A stretch of 64,000 nt of DNA, taken from Tipula vernalis. Its lineage: Eukaryota; Arthropoda; Insecta; Diptera; Tipulidae. A program made the position numbers and the translations under genes. Positions 59,101 to 64,000 of this stretch are shown here, in pieces. The notes below the pieces were generated by a model, which saw only the letters and a program-made list of their open reading frames with translations, made no database searches and was not told the origin of the DNA. The stretch is taken from NCBI GenBank assembly GCA_958295665.1, contig OY282558.1, positions 350,219,034 to 350,283,033 of the forward strand, written 5' to 3'. The stretch's first letter is position 1. Each line of letters opens with the position of its first letter.

Positions 59101-60997
59101 TGAACGGATTTTGGTTCGATGACATAATAGTTAACGACACCAATAATAAACAAGCAAAAAATGCAAGATGTACACAAAAAATTTATATTTTTAATTTTTT
59201 TTTAATTTTTAAAAGAAATACAAATTTTTAAAAAACTAAAAGCCAAATTTTTTTAATTGAAAATATTTTTTATTCAGCAAAATTTCACATATTCTATGTA
59301 CGAGTATATACCAATTTGTTGACTAATTACCGGGTCCCTCAATGCCGCAATCACAATAAATTAAATAAATAAAACTAAAATTTCACGAAATATGTAGCTA
59401 TGAATTTTTCTAGGTACAGATTTGTATTTCCTTTTATTAAATAAAATTTTTTATTTTGATATAAAATAATATTTATCCAATATGGCGCGGATTCGTTTTT
59501 ATTTATTCACGTACCCAATTAAAACTAAATTGATGCCAAAAATTTGACATATTTACGTTTATTTTCAGATTTACACTGTCATTTTAAGGATTTTTCACGT
59601 AAAACAAAATTTCCCTTTGCCTACACTACAAAAATTAAAATAGGTCGTACGTTCGTATTCAGAAATACCAATTAATTTTCGTATCGAATAGCATTTTCGT
59701 TTCGTATACAAATTCGTATCGTATTCAGAAATAGGTCCCCAGGATTTAAATTTTATTTATAACTTCCGAACAAAATCCCACTTTAATATTCGTTTATTGT
59801 TGTCGTGCAAATTAAAATTCAATTCACAAGTTTATCGTCTCAAAACTTTTGTTGTTTAAATAATAATTTGTGAGACGAAGTGTTAAATAAATAAAAAAAA
59901 AAAAAAAAAAAAAATGGGAAATTACCAACAAGAAGTATTTATTGTTTAATATAATGAGGCACTAGAGAAGAATAAAATTTCGTCGTTTTATTTCAAATTA
60001 TTTTGAAATTGAAAAACCACTACCATAGAATAAATTCAATTAAAGATTATTACGATTCTCGTGAGGATTAATTAGATGTACGAAAATGATTCATAGCAAA
60101 TAAAACAAAATGGTAGCTAATCTGCAACAATCCTTAACAAAATTTATTGTGTACATGTATTTTTGTGTATTTTGTTTAAAGATGTATACATATAGAAAAG
60201 CTACTCACGCTGGTAATTCTCCTACAGCAGCTCCACTATTTTTATATTAAAATTTAAGAAATTAAAAAAAAAAAAAATGTTCACAACAATTTTATAAAAT
60301 ACAAAAACAATAAATTAGCTTACTCTGGTGGATTTCCGCGCAAATTAAACGATGTAAAGACTACTTCAACACGTTGGCCGGGACCTGCTAGGAAAATGTA
60401 AAGGCATTGTCTAGAATGATTCGTCGGATTATATAATATTGGTGCAGAGAATGTTCCATTTGTTGGGCCTCCCCCACGTGATACAAATGTTTGATCACAT
60501 TCTGAAAAAAAAAACAAAAATAAGAAAAATTTTAGTTTAAATTCTTAAAATTATTTATTTAATATTTATATCAAATAGTGATTGTGATTTAAAAATTAAC
60601 TTCACAACTAAATTACGACAAGTCACTAAACAATTAATGAATTTAATACGAAATTATTACAAATAAAAGCATGCGAAATATTTTATTAACTATAAGCATA
60701 AATAGTATAAATTAATAGTTAATGTTATATTCTACACTATAACACATTTAAAGTGATTCATTGAAAACATAATAATTATGTTTTTCTACAACGCAAACAA
60801 CACAAATTTAATTTATTAAAAACATCAAGTATATGAAGAAACATACTTGGTGCCTTTGTTGGTCTCGGCAGAGGCTCCAAGTACGCCACAACCGGAATCC
60901 AGGGATGGGGCTCAGGATTAGGACCCCTTATAACAGCAGCGTCGATATCGGACGCCACTACCGAGCCAAATAAAAGAAAAAAAGAAAAGAAATACAT
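22927..60997 (-). CDS. culd: Five-CUB/LDLa single-pass membrane protein, 13 coding exons (Culd-like)
   Basis: I assembled this gene from exons 60997-60847, 60501-60324, 60235-60209, 46552-46341, 46264-46057, 45973-45756, 45674-45452, 44924-44505, 44442-44039, 43963-43794, 43700-43517, 31964-31785 and 23195-22927. All junctions are GT-AG and phase-consistent, giving 2844 nt and 947 residues. Layout: signal peptide 1-16 (MYFFSFFLLFGSVVAS); CUB1 about 52-188; CUB2 203-325; CUB3 344-472; CUB4 486-613; CUB5 621-746; LDLa 761-799 with six cysteines and the calcium-type DDSDE motif; a transmembrane helix about 809-830; basic HRKRKRRHHR; and a Ser/Pro/His cytoplasmic tail with a 12-Asp run. CUB and LDLa modules bind extracellular ligands. 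The order and total length resemble Drosophila Culd, which acts in endocytic trafficking of rhodopsin and TRPL in photoreceptors; this assignment is from memory of the architecture. Neto has only two CUB domains and fits less well. The ATG context is CAAAATG. The 5' UTR exons and promoter are not located. Confidence 0.85.
23196..24400. other. Intron 12, first part: nothing recognised
   Basis: AT-rich intronic DNA with many short CTCGAA/AATATC-type motifs but no repeat unit or frame that I can define. Confidence 0.4.
24405..24596 (+). pseudogene. Tc1/mariner-superfamily (DDE_3) transposase fragment
   Basis: The frame contains ISYDLTLLDFFLWGYLKSKV, then NKPETIQKLKDEIIKYFGG. This is the conserved region around and after the last catalytic acidic residue of DDE_3-type transposases (pattern SPDLTPLDFFLWGYLK). 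It ends at a C10 run (about 24590-24600). The rest of the element is missing. It lies inside intron 12 of the minus-strand gene, in antisense orientation. Confidence 0.65.
24640..26162. other. Intron 12: unassigned sequence
   Basis: No convincing gene. The plus strand at about 25380-25480 reads GEKISWAKALTNLFPNLCGG in one frame, which looks like protein-derived sequence, but I cannot name the family. Around 25860-25890 is GTGGTTGGTGATGAACGC, which may be the damaged leader of the gypsy element that follows. Confidence 0.3.
26163..29519 (+). mobile_element. Degenerate Ty3/gypsy LTR retrotransposon body
   Basis: Retroelement internal region in intron 12 of the host gene, antisense to it. The 5' part (26163-26834) contains at least three diverged direct copies of a gag-end segment (ACAAAATAAATTTTCTGG-like at about 26365 and 26850, GGGACCTC..AATTTATGAA at about 26400 and 26700), so gag is scrambled. 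Protease, RT, partial RNase H and integrase follow. No flanking LTR pair could be identified by eye. A CA followed by GTGGTGACGACGC at about 30611-30625 might be an LTR end plus primer site of this or a second copy. Confidence 0.7.
26835..29519 (+). pseudogene. Gypsy pol pseudogene: protease-RT-(RNase H)-integrase
   Basis: One reading frame runs from 26835 to a terminal TAA at 29517-29519. It is interrupted only by six in-frame stops, at 27276, 27936, 28077, 28614, 28695 and 29193. Protease has the LLDTGAT active-site motif (about 26955). Reverse transcriptase has YLDDII at 27846. RNase H keeps only its first part (FVATDASNIGIGSQLY) and then jumps in frame to the region before integrase, so most of it is deleted. 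The integrase zinc motif has its first Cys codon changed to TGA (28614). The three integrase acids are present: D at 28713 (SVDYVG), D at 28893 (ISDNGPQF) and E at 28998 (PVECTNQ). The element is inactive. Confidence 0.85.
29520..31784. other. Intron 12: post-gypsy sequence, possible LTR/leader
   Basis: AT-rich sequence. 29716-30611 begins after a purine run (TTTTTAAGGGGCC) and ends CA before GTGGTGACGACGC. This would fit an LTR followed by a primer-binding site and untranslated leader (30612-30850), but I found no second LTR copy, so this is only a suggestion. 31040-31784 shows nothing recognisable. Confidence 0.25.
31785..31964 (-). CDS. culd: Culd-like exon 12: transmembrane helix and juxtamembrane region
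   Basis: Acceptor GGACACGCAG. The frame completes Cys799 and reads ITVAPEEDRGALIISSIAAG followed by SLLICLLCTLC, then basic HRKRKRRHHRQ. The upstream LKNGHAG part of the open frame is intron. Donor CCACAG|GTAAGC, 180 nt. Confidence 0.9.
31965..33286. other. Intron between exon 12 and the alternative last exon
   Basis: Very AT-rich intronic DNA with no frame or repeat of note. The part just left of 33287 contains AATAAA on the minus strand and would be the 3' UTR of the alternative transcript. Confidence 0.35.
33287..33369 (-). CDS. culd: Candidate alternative last exon: GPI-signal-like C-terminus
   Basis: A long pyrimidine tract with TTTTGTGACTGTCTTCCACCAG precedes an 83-nt frame that joins exon 11 in the correct phase. 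The split codon again becomes Cys, completing the LDLa module. It then reads GENGVSLPNIQ and LLVFIFWITIYFTLT, and stops. The product would be 825 residues with small residues followed by a hydrophobic end and no cytoplasmic tail, as in GPI-anchored proteins. An AATAAA-type signal lies just after the stop. Transcription of this exon is not shown. An AT-rich background can produce hydrophobic frames by chance, which is the main caveat. Confidence 0.45.
33985..34976 (+). pseudogene. BEL/Pao-type gag remnant
   Basis: Plus-strand pieces in two or more frames match the gag/DUF1759 region of BEL/Pao retrotransposons. These are IEIPLFYGDYKQWTSFYSLF (about 34425-34485, broken soon after by TAA), then from 34590 ARYDNKRFLASKHVSVLLDL, INNLGVETKNSGALVIGIL and ETHSIYESTIKTRKEIQLL. 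The preceding frame 33989-34291 with its in-frame continuation to about 34426 is Glu/Lys/Asn-rich and is probably the gag N-terminal part. No pol or LTR was found. It lies in intron 11 of the host gene, antisense to it. Confidence 0.6.
34977..38908. other. Intron 11: mostly unassigned, with one palindrome
   Basis: Apart from the inverted repeat at 35724-36013, I recognise nothing. Frames at 37368-37562 and 37728-38045 match no known family. Confidence 0.35.
35724..36013. repeat. Large near-perfect inverted repeat (~92-bp arms)
   Basis: The left arm 35724-35815 and right arm 35921-36013 are reverse complements apart from one ATT unit (core AGACAATTTACTTTATTAGT). The spacer is about 105 bp and ends in a short motif, GAAGATGACTAACAAGTCGA. 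Confidence 0.8.
38909..39735. repeat. Inverted pair of 15-bp minisatellite arrays (foldback-like)
   Basis: 38909-39221 is a head-to-tail array of about 20 variants of GGCCGAATGTCGAAA. 39550-39735 is the same unit in reverse orientation, and a unique AT-rich spacer of about 330 bp separates them. Long inverted repeats built from short tandem units are the hallmark of Drosophila Foldback (FB) elements. The array is open in several frames and gives repetitive pseudo-peptides such as RPNVEKPNVE; these are not genes. Confidence 0.8.
39736..40262. other. Intron 11: nothing recognised
   Basis: AT-rich spacer between the foldback-like arrays and the Tc1-like remnant. Confidence 0.4.
40263..40879 (-). 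pseudogene. Internally deleted Tc1-like transposase
   Basis: From 40879 down, the frame has GRGRNRKLNKGEIHLTEKEI and NRKLSAPTIAAKVYQRKKGA, the second helix-turn-helix and GRPR-like linker region of Tc1 transposases, then RNILHKQENHRLCRTRKKC. After a frameshift near 40620, EYALGYV and EFWENV follow. The sequence then jumps to HPPNQISGMEQLKRVIVEEW and KKVAKCHCK, which belong to the far C-terminus. The DDE core is therefore deleted. Several frameshifts and stops are present. No TIRs were identified. Confidence 0.65.
40880..43516. other. Intron 11: nothing recognised
   Basis: AT-rich intronic DNA. No repeat or frame could be assigned. The last 700 bp before exon 11 are nearly pure A/T runs. Confidence 0.4.
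43517..43700 (-). CDS. culd: Culd-like exon 11: end of CUB5 and LDLa module
   Basis: GFRIVWTEVQDTGPGPP is followed by the LDLa module from MCESTYHFHC to GPGDDSDEMH. I place the donor at CACT|GTGAGT so that the sixth LDLa cysteine is made by the splice junction. The alternative donor 7 nt further on gives the wrong phase for exon 12. 184 nt. Confidence 0.85.
43794..43963 (-). CDS. culd: Culd-like exon 10: middle of CUB5
   Basis: The frame reads RGCPAAVVRLWTALDSDASP, then LEICGEKPPTENWHHLSQGQ and ARITFTTTDKTIGAQ. The aromatic Y-D-G turn of other CUB domains is replaced here by RLWTALDSD. Donor CACAG|GTAAAA, 170 nt, phase 0. Confidence 0.85.
44039..44442 (-). CDS. culd: Culd-like exon 9: end of CUB4 and start of CUB5
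   Basis: Acceptor TTACATAG. The frame reads GAAVCYEDWLEMYILFRD, GRYCGMTAPG and GFKARYVFEV (CUB4 end), then GDCGGNFTGQDSGVITSPNF and CNWFITARLGYKLSINF (CUB5). Donor ATCAA|GTAATT, 404 nt. Confidence 0.9.
44505..44924 (-). CDS. culd: Culd-like exon 8: end of CUB3 and start of CUB4
   Basis: The frame begins TNCSDGYLKVYLKGQ, continues to GFKGKYTFETEYKIPG (end of CUB3), then TCSFTYRSTSRKKGEFNSPR with YPSNYPSETNCSYVF (CUB4). It ends GSAYG at donor GG|GTAAGT. 420 nt, the largest exon. Confidence 0.9.
45452..45674 (-). CDS. culd: Culd-like exon 7: first half of CUB3
   Basis: Acceptor CATTTCAG. The frame reads GTECDQKILSKKKSSGYVYS, then PNYPYPYIPKVVCRYFIYG and VKLDFSMVEI. The open reading frame at 45510-45731 is a shadow in another frame; this exon is supported by phase and CUB pattern. 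Donor CGA|GTAAGT, 223 nt. Confidence 0.85.
45756..45973 (-). CDS. culd: Culd-like exon 6: second half of CUB2
   Basis: The frame reads HCPFDFVKIYDGPDNSSGL, then GTYCGQQ and GFKGIYEFSES, the canonical CUB C-terminal half with the Y-D-G turn. Donor ATAC|GTAAGT, 218 nt. Confidence 0.9.
46057..46264 (-). CDS. culd: Culd-like exon 5: first half of CUB2
   Basis: Acceptor TTTACAG. The frame reads EYEIGTPIVGSPCSYTVNF, then GNIISPTYPGAYPKDMSCTY with IRIEFRDFDLFFGGP, a typical CUB N-terminal half. It is open across the exon, although the ORF at 46255-46584 only clips its start. 208 nt, phase 2 at the end. Confidence 0.88.
46341..46552 (-). CDS. culd: Culd-like exon 4: second half of CUB1
   Basis: After AAATACAG the frame reads CVHEYLDIYAEVQ, then GRYCGPIPPRR, and ends GRYSFINE. 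These are the central C-x(2-5)-Y-L-D-I-Y and C-terminal strands of a CUB domain. Donor T|GTAAGT, 212 nt. It follows a 13.7-kb intron. Confidence 0.88.
46553..47943. other. Intron 3: nothing recognised
   Basis: The plus-strand frame at 46407-46826 overlaps exon 4 in antisense and is a shadow. No other structure was seen. Confidence 0.4.
47944..49190. mobile_element. Foldback element with ~166-bp tandem units in its arms
   Basis: Two direct copies of a 166-bp unit (47944-48109 and 48110-48275, marked by TAGGATT.TCTT.AG and TCTCTGCTAAAA) form the left arm, followed by 48440-48620. The right arm (about 48733-49190) is the reverse complement in the same order, including AGTGAATTATATTCACTA near both inner edges and GGTTTCGTACTGAAAAG. 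The centre is about 110 bp. No coding capacity. Confidence 0.7.
49237..49620 (-). mobile_element. tRNA-derived SINE
   Basis: Read on the minus strand, the head at 49620 resembles a tRNA: A-box-like GGCGCAGTGGTTAAAG, then about 30 nt further a perfect B box in GGGTTCGAATCCC. An unrelated body of about 300 bp follows, ending in an A-rich tail (T run at 49237-49249 on the plus strand). Both sides are flanked by GATAA[AC]CTTTTTT, a likely target-site duplication. Pol III internal promoters and LINE-dependent retrotransposition are known for this class. It lies in intron 3 and shares the host gene's orientation. Confidence 0.8.
49895..49952. repeat. Perfect 24-bp hairpin, 10-nt loop
   Basis: 49895-49918 (TATGTAAATTAGAATTAAAC...) is exactly reverse-complementary to 49929-49952, with a 10-nt loop. 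It could be a tiny MITE or a hairpin RNA precursor. The arms are AT-rich and shorter than those of a typical microRNA precursor. Confidence 0.8.
50293..50586 (+). pseudogene. Transposase C-terminal zinc motif (pogo/DDE_1-like remnant)
   Basis: A frame with one internal TAG (50368) reads TKKPKRQTGSSENDDEF, an acidic stretch, then a zinc-binding module NKCVACGEDY, NEDWIQCIHCKFWLHEFC and ICDKCG before a TGA at 50584. The Cys/His spacing and the W-[IV]-x-C-x2-C-x2-W-x-H-E-x-C core are typical of the tail of insect pogo/Tigger-like DDE_1 transposases, though a PHD-like finger of another protein is possible. The catalytic domain is absent. Confidence 0.5.
51226..51580. repeat. Cluster of ~75-bp repeat copies in both orientations
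   Basis: A module containing CAAATGATTTTTCTCGAATG occurs at about 51226-51302, inverted at about 51350-51425, and again (inverted relative to the first copy) at about 51500-51575. CGGCCAT-type flanks recur. It looks like a decayed foldback element. Confidence 0.5.
51781..53401. other. Intron 3: nothing recognised
   Basis: No gene, repeat unit or RNA could be supported. Confidence 0.4.
53402..53463. repeat. Imperfect palindrome centred on CAATTG
   Basis: GGCGCTTTAA...CATTCGTCAATTGACGAATG...TTTAAAAAGCGCC folds into one hairpin of about 30 bp. It directly abuts the next inverted-repeat element. Confidence 0.65.
53463..54077. mobile_element. MITE with ~190-bp terminal inverted repeats (615 bp)
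   Basis: The left end TAAGCGGACAA... (53463 onward, through GCTATATGAAGTTATATGG and TAGTTTGAAGTGTGATTTTT) is matched in reverse complement by 53890-54077. The arms are diverged by a few percent. No reading frame belongs to it. Confidence 0.7.
54078..55319. other. Intron 3: nothing recognised
   Basis: The frame at 54453-54656 is unsupported. No repeats were noted. Confidence 0.4.
55320..57640. repeat. Degenerate ~60-bp tandem repeat field (2.3 kb)
   Basis: Dozens of variants of TTTCCAGAATATTTTAAAAT followed by TAAATATTCC...ATTCTAATTTTAAAATTAAATCT recur at irregular 55-70-bp spacing, for example near 55350, 55960, 56765, 57330 and 57405. Longer segments are also duplicated: compare 55460-55640 with 56000-56180, both with a CACTCCACT..ACCGGAAAC block. 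It is an old, diverged satellite-like array, partly invaded by other sequence (about 56400-56660). Confidence 0.7.
57590..58219 (-). pseudogene. Internally deleted mariner transposase
   Basis: From 58219 down, the frame has FIKFTKEIGPILLQKWNFGF, FGNDALSRESILDWNKLFKE and GRGSIEDDEHHCRPSTPTDE, the paired-like DNA-binding half of mariner-family transposases, then QLTVRDL after a stop. It then jumps (about 57880) to HHDSALSYLHFLSDLALSDF and LLSKLNKPLPD, the region around the last catalytic acid, and to KALKSIQADF with WHKCIV at the end. The first catalytic acid region is deleted. Stops and frameshifts make it a pseudogene. Confidence 0.75.
58931..59743. mobile_element. MITE-like element, TIR CCTATTTCTGAATACGA (813 bp)
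   Basis: The left end CCTGGGCCCCTATTTCTGAA is matched by the reverse complement of the right end (CCTGGGGACCTATTTCTGAA). Further copies of GAATACGA/TACGAATTCGTA lie in the subterminal regions (58950-59050 and 59640-59725). The interior encodes nothing recognisable. This is a non-autonomous DNA transposon of undetermined superfamily. Confidence 0.7.
59744..60208. other. Intron 3, 5' end: nothing recognised
   Basis: Short AT-rich intronic stretch with a poly-A run near 59892. Confidence 0.4.
60209..60235 (-). CDS. culd: Culd-like exon 3: 27-nt microexon in CUB1
   Basis: An AATAG acceptor and a strong GTGAGT donor bound 27 nt that read D-GAAVGELP-A across the junctions. The phase is 2 on both sides, so inclusion or skipping both keep the frame (skipping would give NPPE-CVHEYLD). 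The exon is GC-richer than its surroundings. It is too short to show as an ORF, and its use is inferred. Confidence 0.6.
60324..60501 (-). CDS. culd: Culd-like exon 2: first half of CUB1
   Basis: The acceptor TTTTTTTCAG precedes a frame beginning KCDQTFVSRGGGPTNGTF, the first Cys and Gly-rich start of a CUB domain, and ending FTSFNLRGNPP. Donor GTAAGC. 178 nt, ending in phase 2. Confidence 0.85.
60847..60997 (-). CDS. culd: Culd-like exon 1: start codon and signal peptide
   Basis: ATG at 60997 in CAAAATG context encodes a hydrophobic signal sequence, then a Pro-rich linker. Donor CACCAA|GTATGT, phase 1 (151 nt). Confidence 0.8.
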
Positions 60998-61655
60998 TTT
61001 GAAATATGGTTTGCAATATAAAAGTAATTAATACAATTTGTAAATCAAAATCAATAAATTAAATAATTTTGCTCGTCGTGGCTCAATAATATTTTTAAAT
61101 TTATTTTATAATTTAAATAATTACCTAATTAAATAAAAATGATAAACTTTCAGATCAGTATTCGTGTAATTGATCCCAAAAATTTTAACACAACAACCAA
61201 TTTTATTTTCTAAATAATCGAAATACCCAACTTAAACTATTATATCGGACAAACTAACATTTAATGGGGAATGTTAAACAGTAAATGATTACTCCATTTA
61301 CCATGAATGTGTAACAATTTTGAGGCTGTTTTCTTTCAATTTCGACTTTTTCTATGTCTAGCAGGTTTAAAGGTATATATTACAGGTTCGGCAGTTTTTG
61401 TTTGAGTCTGTTCTTAGGGTGTTGCTGTGTTATATATGGTAAGATACATGTTATTTGTAGACACTGTTAAATCGGCAGCATATTTCTGAGCAATAAACTC
61501 AGATCATTTTATTTTGATAAATTTTTCTTCAATATTGGGATATCAAAATTTGTTACTTATAAAATATTAATCGGACAGATCCGTTTTACAGTGGTAAGAC
61601 ATTGCGCGAACTATACTCAACGGATCTCTAATTCAACATGGTGCGATATTTAAAG
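60998..61655. other. Sequence upstream of the Culd-like start codon
   Basis: It presumably contains 5' UTR or intron of the minus-strand gene. I could not identify a core promoter or an upstream splice acceptor with confidence. Confidence 0.35.
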
Positions 61656-63408
61656 GTACATTTTTCTATGCAATAAACTAAAACAACTTATAAAAGAAAT
61701 TAAGAATGAAACTATTAACAAGTACTTAAATGGTCTCACCGAACATAAAGATACTGATTACTTTCTTTGGAAAGCAACAAAGGGATTAAAAAGAACCAAA
61801 ACGCATGTGCCACCTATTAAAAATGGGGAAGGAACCTGGGCCAAAAGCGACAAGCAAAAAGCTATTTTATTTGCAGCTCACTTGGAAGACACCTTTCAAC
61901 CGTTACCTAGGCAAACAGCAGATGAAAACATAATAACAATTAGCAAAATTGATGAATATAATATTCGATGTGTAACATTACAGGAATTAAAAAATGAGAT
62001 CAAGTGTAATTTGAACGCAAAAAAAGCTCCAGGATATGATTTAATTACTGGACAAGTCGTAAAAGCCATTCCCGAGAAGGGACTACGAAAATTGGTTTCA
62101 AATTATCAATGCTGTCTTCAGACTAAAATATGTCCCACGGCAATGGAAGGTTGCTGAAGTAATTATAATCCCCAAACCAGGCAAACCAGCGAACGATAAA
62201 AAGTCGTACAGACCGATTTCACTACTTCCTGTAATTTCAAAATTATTTGAAAAATTACTGCTCAAGAGACTCAAGCCAATAATAGAAGAGAGAAAATTGA
62301 TTCCACCACACCAATTTGGATTTAGAGAAAATCACTCTACGATAGAACAAGTTCACAGAATAACGGATATAATCGAAGACTCACTTGAGAATAAGAAGAT
62401 ATGCTCCAGCATCTTCTTACTCGTAGATGTAGCACAAGCTTTCGACAAAGTTTGGCACAAAGGACTTGAATTTAAATTGCATCGAGATCTACCAAAGCAA
62501 TTCTATCAAATTCTTAAATCTTATATCGCAGACCGACATTTCCGTGTAAAATATAACCGAGAGTACTCTGAACTAAAGAGAATATCAGCAGGCATACCAC
62601 AGGGTAGCGTACTGGGTCCTATATTGTACATCATGTACACCAGAGATATGCCAAATACAGAAGGTGCCACCATAGCAACATTTGCAGACGATACAGCTAT
62701 TCTGGCGACTGGAAAGTTTATATCAGAAGCAACGACCAAACTTCAAAAAGCAACCGACACAGTGAGTAGCTGGACAAAGAAATGGCGCATTAGCCTAAAC
62801 GAAGCAAAATCGGTTCACGTAAACTTCACAAACCAGAAACTTAACTGGATTCCAGTGAAACTTAATTCAAGGCCGGTTCCAAATGCAAATACAGCCAAAT
62901 CCTCGGCATGACTCTCGATTGCAAGCTTAGATGGAAAGAGCATGTTAAAAAGAAAAAAAGAAGAATTGAACATCAAATATAGGAAAATGTATTGGCTAAT
63001 AGGTAGAAACTCTGAGCTTACAATACATAACAAATTGCTATTATATCAGCAAATACTTAAACCAGTAAGGACCTACGGCATTCAACTTTGGGGTTGTACC
63101 AAGAAGACAAATGTACAAATGATTCAATGTTTTCAAAACAAAGTGCTGCGTGGCATTGTAAACGCACCATGGTACATTAGAAATGATAACCTCTATTGGG
63201 ACTTGAACATGGAATATGTAAGTGGAGAAATACAAACTCATGCGAAGAAACACAGGATAGAGAAAAATAATTACTATGTAAATTCAAACGGGAGTAACCA
63301 TTGGGCTACTGCTCGTCAAATGTGAATCTTCATTTAAGAAAGATAAATTACTAAATGATTTTTAAATCAGTTGTAATATTAAATAAAGGAAAAAAAAAAA
63401 AAAAAAAA
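61656..63408 (+). mobile_element. 5'-truncated Jockey-like LINE
   Basis: The element begins inside ORF2 (no endonuclease) and ends in a poly-A tail (63389-63409). ATTTAAAG flanks both sides (61648-61655 and 63409-63416), a candidate target-site duplication. This fits target-primed reverse transcription with 5' truncation. It lies upstream of the Culd-like gene, in the opposite orientation. Confidence 0.8.
61680..63325 (+). pseudogene. LINE ORF2 reverse transcriptase (truncated, frameshifted)
   Basis: The domain order is clear although the frame breaks at about 62100-62160 and about 62890-62940. It includes the N-terminal thumb-side region (AKKAPGYDLITGQVVKAIP), PKPGKPANDKKSYRPISLLP, HQFGFRENHSTIEQVHRITD, the LVDVAQAFDKVWHKGL motif with a catalytic Asp, GIPQGSVLGPILYIMYTRDM, the FADDTAIL catalytic box near 62685, and a C-terminal thumb with LLYQQILKPVRTYGIQLWGC. 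The family is Jockey-like non-LTR retrotransposons. The protein would copy its RNA at a nicked target, but this copy is inactive. Confidence 0.85.
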
Positions 63409-63416
63409 ATTTAAAG

Positions 63417-64000
63417 AATTTATTGTATTTCGGTCGACTGGGAGCGGATTTTTATTGAATGATTTAAGATTATAAACAAAGAAATATAATATTTTTATAA
63501 CTCTACAGGTTAAATTTTCGTTTGGTAAGTTTCTCGCTAGTTATTGCTTACATGATTGTTATCAGATGTAAGAAGTTAGTTCAGGTCTGACATTCCACAA
63601 AAATTGCGCCTTAAATAATATCTATACGTATTCTGTAAAACTTTCAGATTTTCTAGTTTTAAAGGCTGCCGGTTCAGGCGGCTACTTAGGGGGGCTTTGC
63701 TGTATGCTAGGTACATTCCTTATTTGATTCATTCTCTTCGATTCTACTTCATTTTTTATCCAGTGTCTTTCCCGATTCTTTAACCTTTTCTGTTTTCTTT
63801 TTTCGTCTTGCCGTATGACATGTATGTGAAGTTAGCCCAGACTTTCATCCCAGAAAATAAAAAATATATTATCAGGCAACACTAAAATTACAACGTTATC
63901 CCAGCCCAACATTATTTCATATGATATAATTTACTCTAGCCCAGAAAATATTTTTTATTTTATTTTATAACATATTTTATGAAAGAAAATCACAAAAATT
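63417..64000. other. Right window edge: nothing recognised
   Basis: No gene seen. AGCCCAGAAAATA-type words recur near 63850 and 63940, but this is too little to define a repeat. Confidence 0.35.

Overview
This is an AT-rich (visibly about 70-75% A+T) animal genomic window. Small exons are separated by kilobase introns with GT-AG splice sites, and transposon debris is dense. The best-supported host gene is insect-like, so I read the window as an insect nuclear scaffold (order not determined).

Host gene. One multi-exon gene fills the minus strand from 60997 down to 22927. I joined 13 coding exons whose splice phases all agree, giving 2844 nt and 947 residues. The protein has a signal peptide, five CUB domains, one six-cysteine LDLa module, one transmembrane helix, a short basic juxtamembrane stretch and an acidic poly-Asp tail. 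This matches Drosophila Culd (CUB and LDLa domain protein of photoreceptors) as I remember it; orthology is inferred, not searched. Two features suggest isoforms: a 27-nt in-phase microexon inside CUB1 (60209-60235), and an alternative last exon (33287-33369) that would replace the transmembrane/cytoplasmic part with a hydrophobic C-terminus resembling a GPI-anchor signal. Exons 1-3 sit at 60-61 kb, exons 4-11 are packed in 3 kb at 43.5-46.6 kb, and exons 12 and 13 are far downstream. Introns 3, 11 and 12 (13.7, 11.6 and 8.6 kb) hold much of the transposon load.

Left part, 1-16.3 kb. This is a transposon-rich region: a THAP-domain fragment at the window edge, several foldback/MITE elements, a nearly complete P-element/THAP9-like transposase with one frameshift (5997-8787), and a nested composite (9203-13928). 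The composite has about 0.8-kb inverted arms flanking a remnant P-like transposase C-terminus. Its left arm is split by a 1871-bp DNA transposon with 31-bp terminal inverted repeats and an 8-bp target duplication. That insert carries a decayed C2H2 zinc-finger gene fragment. LINE and Tc1/mariner remnants follow.

16.3-22.9 kb is an extremely AT-rich stretch with three long TA arrays, downstream of the host gene stop and partly perhaps its 3' UTR.

Intron 12 holds a Ty3/gypsy pol with only nonsense mutations and an RNase H deletion, plus a mariner-superfamily fragment. Intron 11 holds a BEL/Pao gag remnant, a perfect palindrome, a foldback pair made of 15-bp GGCCGAATGTCGAAA repeats and a deleted Tc1-like transposase. 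Intron 3 holds a foldback element, a tRNA-derived SINE, a pogo-like zinc-motif fragment, further MITEs, a 2.3-kb degenerate tandem repeat and a deleted mariner. Upstream of the gene (61.66-63.41 kb) lies a 5'-truncated Jockey-like LINE with a candidate target duplication. I saw no operons, CRISPR arrays or stand-alone rRNA or tRNA genes.
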